Below are positions 14,388 through 19,147 of a stretch of 19,147 bases of DNA, one piece after another. Position numbers and translations under genes: made by a program. The notes under the pieces are model-generated. The model was not told where the DNA came from and searched no databases. It saw nothing but the letters and a program-made list of their open reading frames with translations. The stretch lies in the NCBI GenBank assembly GCA_030146225.1, contig JASLCA010000159.1, forward strand, positions 1 to 19,147, written 5' to 3'. The stretch comes from Sphingobacterium sp. Its GTDB lineage: Bacteria > Bacteroidota > Bacteroidia > Sphingobacteriales > Sphingobacteriaceae. Position 1 is the stretch's first letter, and every line of letters begins with the position of its first letter.

Positions 14388-14419
14388 TAAAGGTACTATT
14401 TTTTTGTAATACCACACAA
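14388..14419 (-). promoter_or_regulatory. fbaA: Candidate promoter of fbaA
   Basis: On the minus strand TTG (14419-14417) and TACCTTTA (14395-14388) are 21 bp apart. The -7 box differs from TAnnTTTG in the last base only. It lies 42 bp upstream of the aldolase ATG. The remaining divergent spacer up to 14624 shows no other feature I can support; TATCTTTA (14590-14597) could be a weak -7 box for the plus-strand operon. Confidence 0.4.
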
Positions 14420-14624
14420 TACTTAGTGTAAAAAATACACTATTAAATCCCTGAATTTGCTAATTAATAGATGCTAATTTTGGCCTGAACAAGACTGGAA
14501 TTCTCGGCCTAAGATGAGTTCATTACTTCTTACAACCTTTCCCGAGCGCAATTAAGCGAGTGGGATTCGTCAATTTTTAAATATATTAATATCTTTATAT
14601 TCTTATAGATACAATTGAATTATT

Positions 14625-14972
14625 ATGCTAGAAATTTACGGAATCAAAAATTGCAACACAGTCAAAAAAGCCTTAGATTGGTTAGCAGCAAACCATATAA
14701 ACTATACCTTTCACGATTATAAAAAAGAGCCCGTAAGCCTGGCGAAACTAGAAGCTTGGGAGCAAGTAGTCAGCTGGGAATCATTAGTTAATAAAAAGGG
14801 TACAACCTGGCGCAAGCTAACGGATGAAGTAAAAGAAGGCGTAGTGGGTGCAGCTTCAGCCAACCAAGTTATGTTGGCGAATAACAGCATGATTAAACGA
14901 CCTTTGATCGAGACAGCAGATGGGATTATCCTGGGCTTTGATGAATCTGAATATAAACATAAACTAAGCTAA
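14625..14972 (+). CDS. ArsC/Spx-family (YffB-like) thioredoxin-fold protein
   Basis: A 115-residue thioredoxin-fold protein of the ArsC/Spx superfamily. GIKNCNTVKKALDWL at residues 6-20 matches the YffB-type active-site region with one cysteine (Cys10) and no CxxC. KRPLIE (91-96) is the family's conserved cis-proline/anion segment. Members include glutaredoxin-coupled arsenate reductases, Spx regulators and YffB proteins of unclear role. The single-Cys form and the wording of the motif favour YffB over a true arsenate reductase, and no ars genes are nearby. The gene starts the plus-strand operon, 3 bp ahead of the M1 peptidase gene. Confidence 0.85.
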   Translation: MLEIYGIKNCNTVKKALDWLAANHINYTFHDYKKEPVSLAKLEAWEQVVSWESLVNKKGTTWRKLTDEVKEGVVGAASANQVMLANNSMIKRPLIETADGIILGFDESEYKHKLS

Positions 14973-14975
14973 ACT

Positions 14976-16922
14976 ATGTTAAAGAAATTTTTAATATTAG
15001 CCCTTGCTACCTGCTGTTTTCAGCAAAGCATGCAAGCGCAAACCAACAGCCTGTATGACTATACGGCTGCCTTTGACCCCCTGTTTTACAGCAACCCAGG
15101 GACAGTTTATCGTTCAGCAAGTGGAAAGCCAGGGCATGCCTATTGGCAGAACAAAGCCGACTATACCATTAAGGTAAGCTTGGATGACAAGCTTGATAAG
15201 GTAACGGGGAAACTACAGATTAACTATACCAACAATAGTCCGGATGCATTGGACTTCCTTTGGTTTCAGCTAGACCAGAATCTCTTTCATGAGGATTCTC
15301 GTGGGCAGGCGACAATCCCATTGGACGAAAGCCGCTATGGCTCAGCAGGCTCCGACTTCAATGGCGGCTTTAACTTTAGCAATATCCGCTTTGCGGATGG
15401 CAGCAAGGCTAAATACCAAGTCGTTGACACTCGCATGCGCCTGGAGCTGCCTAAAAGCCTTGCGCCAAATGGAGGAACAATCAGCCTAGATTTAGAATTT
15501 TTCTATACCGTGCCTGAGTATGGTGCCGACAGAACAGGTATCCTAACGACAAAAAACGGAAAGATATACACCATTGCACAATGGTATCCCCGCGTATGTG
15601 TCTATGATGACCTTATTGGCTGGAATACCGAGCCTTATACAGGCCCTGGCGAATTTTACCTAGAGTTTGGAGATTATAAGATTGAGGTCACCGCTCCTGC
15701 CAACCATATTGTTGTGGCAGGCGGGGAATTGCTTAACCCAGAGGAGGTATGGACAAGCGAGCAGTTAAGCCGGTACAAGCAAGCCTTTAAAAGTGATAAA
15801 ACACTTAGCATTCGAAGTGCTGCCGAAGTTACGGCGGCCAATTCAAGACCTAATAAAAGCAGCTTAACCTGGAAGTTTGACCTTAAGCAAGCCCATGATT
15901 TTGCATGGGCATCCTCGCCAGCCTTTATTATAGATGCGGCTAGGATTAACAATCCAAGTGGGAAATCGGCCTTGGCCATGTCTGCCTATCCTGTAGAAAG
16001 TAATGGCAATAATGCTTGGGAAAGATCCACCGAATATACCAAGGCTTCTATAGAGCATTACAGCCATAAGTGGATGGAATACCCTTACCCTGTGGCAGTC
16101 AATGTAGCCTCTAATGTAGGTGGCATGGAATACCCAGGCATTTCCTTCTGTGGTCACAAAGCCAAGGCGGGTAGCCTTTGGGGAGTTACAGATCATGAGT
16201 TTGGTCATAATTGGTTCCCAATGATTGTTGGCTCCAATGAGCGCCTGCATGGCTGGATGGATGAGGGCTTTAACACCTTTATCAATGATATCTCTACCGA
16301 GGCCTTTAACAAGGGGGAATACCATAGGAAATTCGGGAACCGCAACAGCATGACGAGAGCCTTTACGCATCCCTCCTTGGAGCCCATAATGTCTTCCCCA
16401 CAGAATATGAAGGAAAGAAACATAGGGACATTGGTTTACTATAAGCCAGCCTATGGCTTGTACCTACTCCGCAATGAGATTATTGGAGTAGAACGCTTTG
16501 ACAATGCATTTAAAAACTATATAAAATACTGGGCTTACAAACATCCTGGACCGGATGATTTCTTTAGAACCATAGAAAATGAAACTGGAGAAAACCTAGC
16601 CTGGTTTTGGAGAGGTTGGTTTAAACACAATTGGACTTTAGATCAGGGTATCAAAGAGGTATCCTACGAAGGGCTAGATCCTAAGAATGGAGCGCTTATA
16701 ACCATTGAAAACCTACAAAAGCTGCCGATGCCTGTGGTTGTTGAAGCCACTACTGAGTCTGGTGAGATTATTCGCAAGAAACTTCCGGTGGAAATTTGGC
16801 AACGCAACAAGACTTGGACTTTTAAATTAAAAACAACCGAAAAACTTACAAAGGTAGTAATCGATCCAGATCAGGTATATCCGGACATTAATCCAAGCAA
16901 CAATACTTGGCCGACAAAATAA
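14976..16922 (+). CDS. Secreted M1-family zinc metallopeptidase
   Basis: A 648-residue gluzincin aminopeptidase-like protein. An N-terminal signal peptide (LKKFLILALATCCF, cleavage probable after MQA, residue 21) sends it to the periplasm or beyond. A beta-rich N-terminal domain (about 60-300) is followed by the catalytic domain: substrate-anchoring GGMEY (382-386, in place of GAMEN), zinc HEFGH (407-411) and the third ligand Glu430 in GWMDEGF, exactly 18 residues after the second His. A YYKPAYGLYLLRNE segment near 488-501 carries the transition-state Tyr. The C-terminal ERAP-like helical domain of larger M1 enzymes is missing, the short bacterial form. Probable peptide breakdown; the amino acid permease in the same operon fits uptake of the products. 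Confidence 0.92.
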   Translation: MLKKFLILALATCCFQQSMQAQTNSLYDYTAAFDPLFYSNPGTVYRSASGKPGHAYWQNKADYTIKVSLDDKLDKVTGKLQINYTNNSPDALDFLWFQLDQNLFHEDSRGQATIPLDESRYGSAGSDFNGGFNFSNIRFADGSKAKYQVVDTRMRLELPKSLAPNGGTISLDLEFFYTVPEYGADRTGILTTKNGKIYTIAQWYPRVCVYDDLIGWNTEPYTGPGEFYLEFGDYKIEVTAPANHIVVAGGELLNPEEVWTSEQLSRYKQAFKSDKTLSIRSAAEVTAANSRPNKSSLTWKFDLKQAHDFAWASSPAFIIDAARINNPSGKSALAMSAYPVESNGNNAWERSTEYTKASIEHYSHKWMEYPYPVAVNVASNVGGMEYPGISFCGHKAKAGSLWGVTDHEFGHNWFPMIVGSNERLHGWMDEGFNTFINDISTEAFNKGEYHRKFGNRNSMTRAFTHPSLEPIMSSPQNMKERNIGTLVYYKPAYGLYLLRNEIIGVERFDNAFKNYIKYWAYKHPGPDDFFRTIENETGENLAWFWRGWFKHNWTLDQGIKEVSYEGLDPKNGALITIENLQKLPMPVVVEATTESGEIIRKKLPVEIWQRNKTWTFKLKTTEKLTKVVIDPDQVYPDINPSNNTWPTK

Positions 16923-16926
16923 GCAT

Positions 16927-17625
16927 ATGAAACATATCCCATACATATTTAAAACTAGCCTCGTTATCTTAATAGGCTTAATGACCAGCATCTCCATAAG
17001 TCATGCGCAAGAAGTTAAAGGAATTGTGCACGAATTGGAAAGTAGTCAGCGACTGAAGGATGTAAAGGTTAAAAACCTACGTACCCAATCAGAGACCAAG
17101 ACTGATGCCCAAGGAAACTTTAGTATTCAAGCCGCTCTAAATGATTACTTGGTGTTTACCCAATTGGGCTATAATACAGATACCGCTTTTATCTATCAAG
17201 GAGGTATTCAACGTATCTACATGACCCGCGACAACAAGAATATAGTACTTGATGAGATTGTGGTCAGCCGCTTAACTGACAGCCGACTTGGGGCTGAGAT
17301 TGCGAAAGCAAAAAGCGATGGAAAAGTCACAGAAGCCTCGCAATATCAAGGTGGCCTTCGGGTATCTCCATCTAGACTTTTTGGCAAAAAAGGCAAGCTC
17401 GCACGTAAGAACTTAGACATGCTATTAAAGGAACAAAACAATAGAAAGGTTGATCGTTTGTTTTCAGATCAAGTTATCTTGTCCATAATCCCATTAAATG
17501 ACAGCGAATTGCCTTTATTTAAGGAGCAATTTAGACCTACCTTAGAATTTATACAAAAAGCATCTCCAGAGGATGTGCGCTTGTACATTATGGACGCTTA
17601 TAGCAAATTCAAAAAACAGAAATAA
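16927..17625 (+). CDS. Secreted protein with carboxypeptidase-regulatory-like domain
   Basis: A 232-residue exported protein. A signal peptide (IFKTSLVILIGLMTSISI, likely cleavage after SHA, residue 27) precedes a CarboxypepD_reg-like beta-sandwich domain (about 29-113: VKGIVHELESSQRLKDVKVK, then TDAQGNFSI and LVFTQLGYNTDTAFI). This is the domain placed at the N-terminus of SusC/TonB receptors, but here there is no barrel. The C-terminal half (about 115-232) is charged, probably helical, and unrecognised, ending in KFKKQK. The gene follows the M1 peptidase by 4 bp and precedes the permease by 24 bp, so it is probably cotranscribed with them. A periplasmic or outer-membrane-associated accessory role is likely; the exact function is unknown. 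Confidence 0.8.
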   Translation: MKHIPYIFKTSLVILIGLMTSISISHAQEVKGIVHELESSQRLKDVKVKNLRTQSETKTDAQGNFSIQAALNDYLVFTQLGYNTDTAFIYQGGIQRIYMTRDNKNIVLDEIVVSRLTDSRLGAEIAKAKSDGKVTEASQYQGGLRVSPSRLFGKKGKLARKNLDMLLKEQNNRKVDRLFSDQVILSIIPLNDSELPLFKEQFRPTLEFIQKASPEDVRLYIMDAYSKFKKQK

Positions 17626-17649
17626 ATTAAAAAGCTAACCACCTAAATT

Positions 17650-19122
17650 ATGCTTTACAAAAAATCTATTCCTCAAATAATAAGCGAAGCCAAAGAAAGT
17701 GGCGAACACACGCTTAAACGCACCCTCTCTAGTGGAGCACTCATTTCATTGGGTGTAGGGGCCATTATTGGTGCGGGATTATTTTCCTTAACAGGTATAG
17801 CCGCTGCCGAAAATGCGGGGCCAGCAGTGGTTATATCCTTTATTGTGGCCGCCTTAGCCTGTTCTTTTGCAGGCTTATGTTATGCGGAGTTTGCCTCTAT
17901 GATTCCAGTAGCGGGGAGCGCCTACACCTACTCCTATGCAACCATGGGCGAGTTTATGGCCTGGATTATTGGTTGGGACTTGGTCTTGGAGTATGCCCTG
18001 GCAAGCGCTACAGTAGCCGTCAGCTGGTCACAGTACTTCAATGAATTACTCATGACCTTTGGGATGGAAATACCGGCACAATTCTTAAAAGGCCCATGGG
18101 AAGGCGGAATTGTAAATCTCCCGGCTATTATTATTGTATGCCTACTATCCTTATTATTAATTCGAGGCACGAAAGAATCCTCTTCCATTAATAATATCTT
18201 AGTTATTTTAAAGGTTAGCGTGGTGATTATCTTTATCGCATTGGGTTGGAGCTTTATAAATCCAGAAAACCACAGCCCCTTTATTCCTTCCAATACGGGC
18301 GAAGAAATGGTGAAAACTGGCGAGCTGGGCTTTTGGTCCTTCCTCGGCAGCGATTACTTTGGCCAATTTGGTATCTCTGGCATCTTACGCGCCGCAGGAG
18401 TTTTATTCTTTGCCTTTGTAGGCTTTGATGCCGTAAGTACAGCAGCACAGGAAGCCAAAGACCCTAAGAAAGGCATGCCTATTGGCATTATTGGCTCGCT
18501 AATAGTCTGTACCATCCTCTATGTCTTGTTTTCCTATGTACTAACAGGCTTGGAGAACTATCAGATGTTTAAAGGCGATGGCAAGCCCGTTGCAACGGCT
18601 TTTGCCAAGACAGGCTATACCTTCCTTAACACCGCCCTGATCATTACAATTATTGCGGGCTACACTTCGGTAATCCTAGTGATGCTGCTTGGACAAAGTC
18701 GCGTATTCTACTCCATGAGTAAGGATGGCTTATTGCCTAAAATGTTTTCAGACTTATCCAAAAATCAAACGCCTTGGAAGACAAATGTTGTATTTATGAT
18801 ATTTGTATCCCTATTTTCAGGCTTTGTACCTATCTCAGACCTAGGACATATGGTCAGCATAGGAACTTTATTTGCCTTCGCTTTAGTATGTATCGGGATT
18901 TTAGTATTGCGCAGGACAAACCCTGAGCTGGAAAGGCCTTTCAAGACACCCTTCGTGCCCCTAATTCCTATCCTAGGAGTTATTGTATGTGTATTACTGA
19001 TGGCTTCCTTGCCAATAGAGAGCTGGGAACGATTAGGCATCTGGTTATTACTGGGCTTTGTGATCTACTTTGCGTACAGCAAGAAGCATAGTAAGATACG
19101 CAAGCAACATAATAACAAGTAA
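17650..19122 (+). CDS. APC-family amino acid permease (cationic amino acid transporter-like)
   Basis: A 490-residue inner-membrane permease with about 12 predicted helices. The first helix carries the APC signature GVGAIIGAGLFSLTG (35-49), the unwound substrate- and sodium/proton-binding region. CYAEFASMIPVAGSAYTYSYA (about 77-97) and FFAFVGFDAVSTAAQEAKDPKKGMPIGI (about 256-283) match the CAT/YfnA subgroup (GFD and E(A/T)KNP-like motif), and the C-terminal SYLVLRRTNPELERPFKTP-type segment is present as VLRRTNPELERPFKTPFVP. Cationic or branched amino acids are typical substrates; specificity is inferred only. It ends the operon with the M1 peptidase. No terminator is visible in the 25 bp left in the window. 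Confidence 0.92.
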   Translation: MLYKKSIPQIISEAKESGEHTLKRTLSSGALISLGVGAIIGAGLFSLTGIAAAENAGPAVVISFIVAALACSFAGLCYAEFASMIPVAGSAYTYSYATMGEFMAWIIGWDLVLEYALASATVAVSWSQYFNELLMTFGMEIPAQFLKGPWEGGIVNLPAIIIVCLLSLLLIRGTKESSSINNILVILKVSVVIIFIALGWSFINPENHSPFIPSNTGEEMVKTGELGFWSFLGSDYFGQFGISGILRAAGVLFFAFVGFDAVSTAAQEAKDPKKGMPIGIIGSLIVCTILYVLFSYVLTGLENYQMFKGDGKPVATAFAKTGYTFLNTALIITIIAGYTSVILVMLLGQSRVFYSMSKDGLLPKMFSDLSKNQTPWKTNVVFMIFVSLFSGFVPISDLGHMVSIGTLFAFALVCIGILVLRRTNPELERPFKTPFVPLIPILGVIVCVLLMASLPIESWERLGIWLLLGFVIYFAYSKKHSKIRKQHNNK

Positions 19123-19147
19123 AATATAAAGAAACGGTTTCCCTTCT

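Noticed and set aside
14625..14972. Annotation as arsenate reductase proper
   Set aside because: Only a single active-site Cys of YffB type is seen and there are no arsenic resistance genes in the window, so a specific arsenate role is not supported.
15864..16370. 168-codon minus-strand ORF inside the M1 peptidase gene
   Set aside because: It is the complement of the catalytic domain coding region, with no plausible start signal or recognisable motif.
1..19147. CRISPR arrays, tRNA or rRNA genes, insertion sequences
   Set aside because: No regularly spaced repeats, cloverleaf-like segments, transposase-like proteins or terminal inverted repeats were seen.

Overview
The window looks like a chromosomal segment from the Bacteroidota, most likely a Sphingobacteriaceae member (Sphingobacterium/Pedobacter-like). 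The signs are: moderate-to-low GC; promoter-like sequences fitting the Bacteroidota consensus (TTG/TTTG, about 20 bp, TAnnTTTG); A-rich rather than Shine-Dalgarno translation starts in most genes; a DAHP synthase fused to chorismate mutase; a single-chain E1 alpha-beta 2-oxoacid dehydrogenase; and periplasmic proteins typical of the phylum. The genus is inference. I see no mobile element, tRNA, rRNA or CRISPR array.

Layout. 1-321: 3' end of a rodA-type SEDS gene, converging with a minus-strand operon (318-2637) of a DMT transporter, a YigZ/IMPACT protein and a nucleoside phosphorylase, joined by two 4-bp overlaps. 2638-3205: very AT-rich, gene-free spacer. 3206-8624: a promoter, a Phe/Tyr-rich leader peptide, an attenuator, then pheA, aroF-CM, aroA, aroC and a ROK-family gene. 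8643-11060: minus-strand fused E1 2-oxoacid dehydrogenase, sharing a terminator hairpin with the ROK gene. 11209-12415: an unknown protein plus a Nudix hydrolase. 12436-13105 (minus): rlmH and a previously uncalled 45-residue membrane protein. 13267-14346 (minus): class II fructose-bisphosphate aldolase with a strong terminator. 14625-19122: an operon of ArsC/Spx-like protein, secreted M1 metallopeptidase, secreted carboxypeptidase-regulatory-like protein and an APC amino acid permease.

The main discovery is the control region of the aromatic operon (3206-3376). A near-consensus promoter is followed by a 21-codon ORF in which 9 of 12 consecutive codons are Tyr or Phe. The end of that ORF (GCCGGGA, 3311-3317) can pair with TCCCGGC (3350-3356), which would disrupt a textbook terminator (3343-3375) just upstream of pheA. 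This is the architecture of ribosome-mediated transcription attenuation, here apparently sensing both Phe and Tyr over an operon running from DAHP synthase/chorismate mutase through EPSP synthase and chorismate synthase to prephenate dehydratase. A prephenate dehydrogenase (tyrA) and an aminotransferase are not in the window. Other points worth a second look are the reciprocal Asp/Asn change in the thiamine-diphosphate motif of the fused E1 enzyme, the small membrane ORF with a perfect AGGAGG, and the hairpin that also encodes the C-terminus of the E1 protein.
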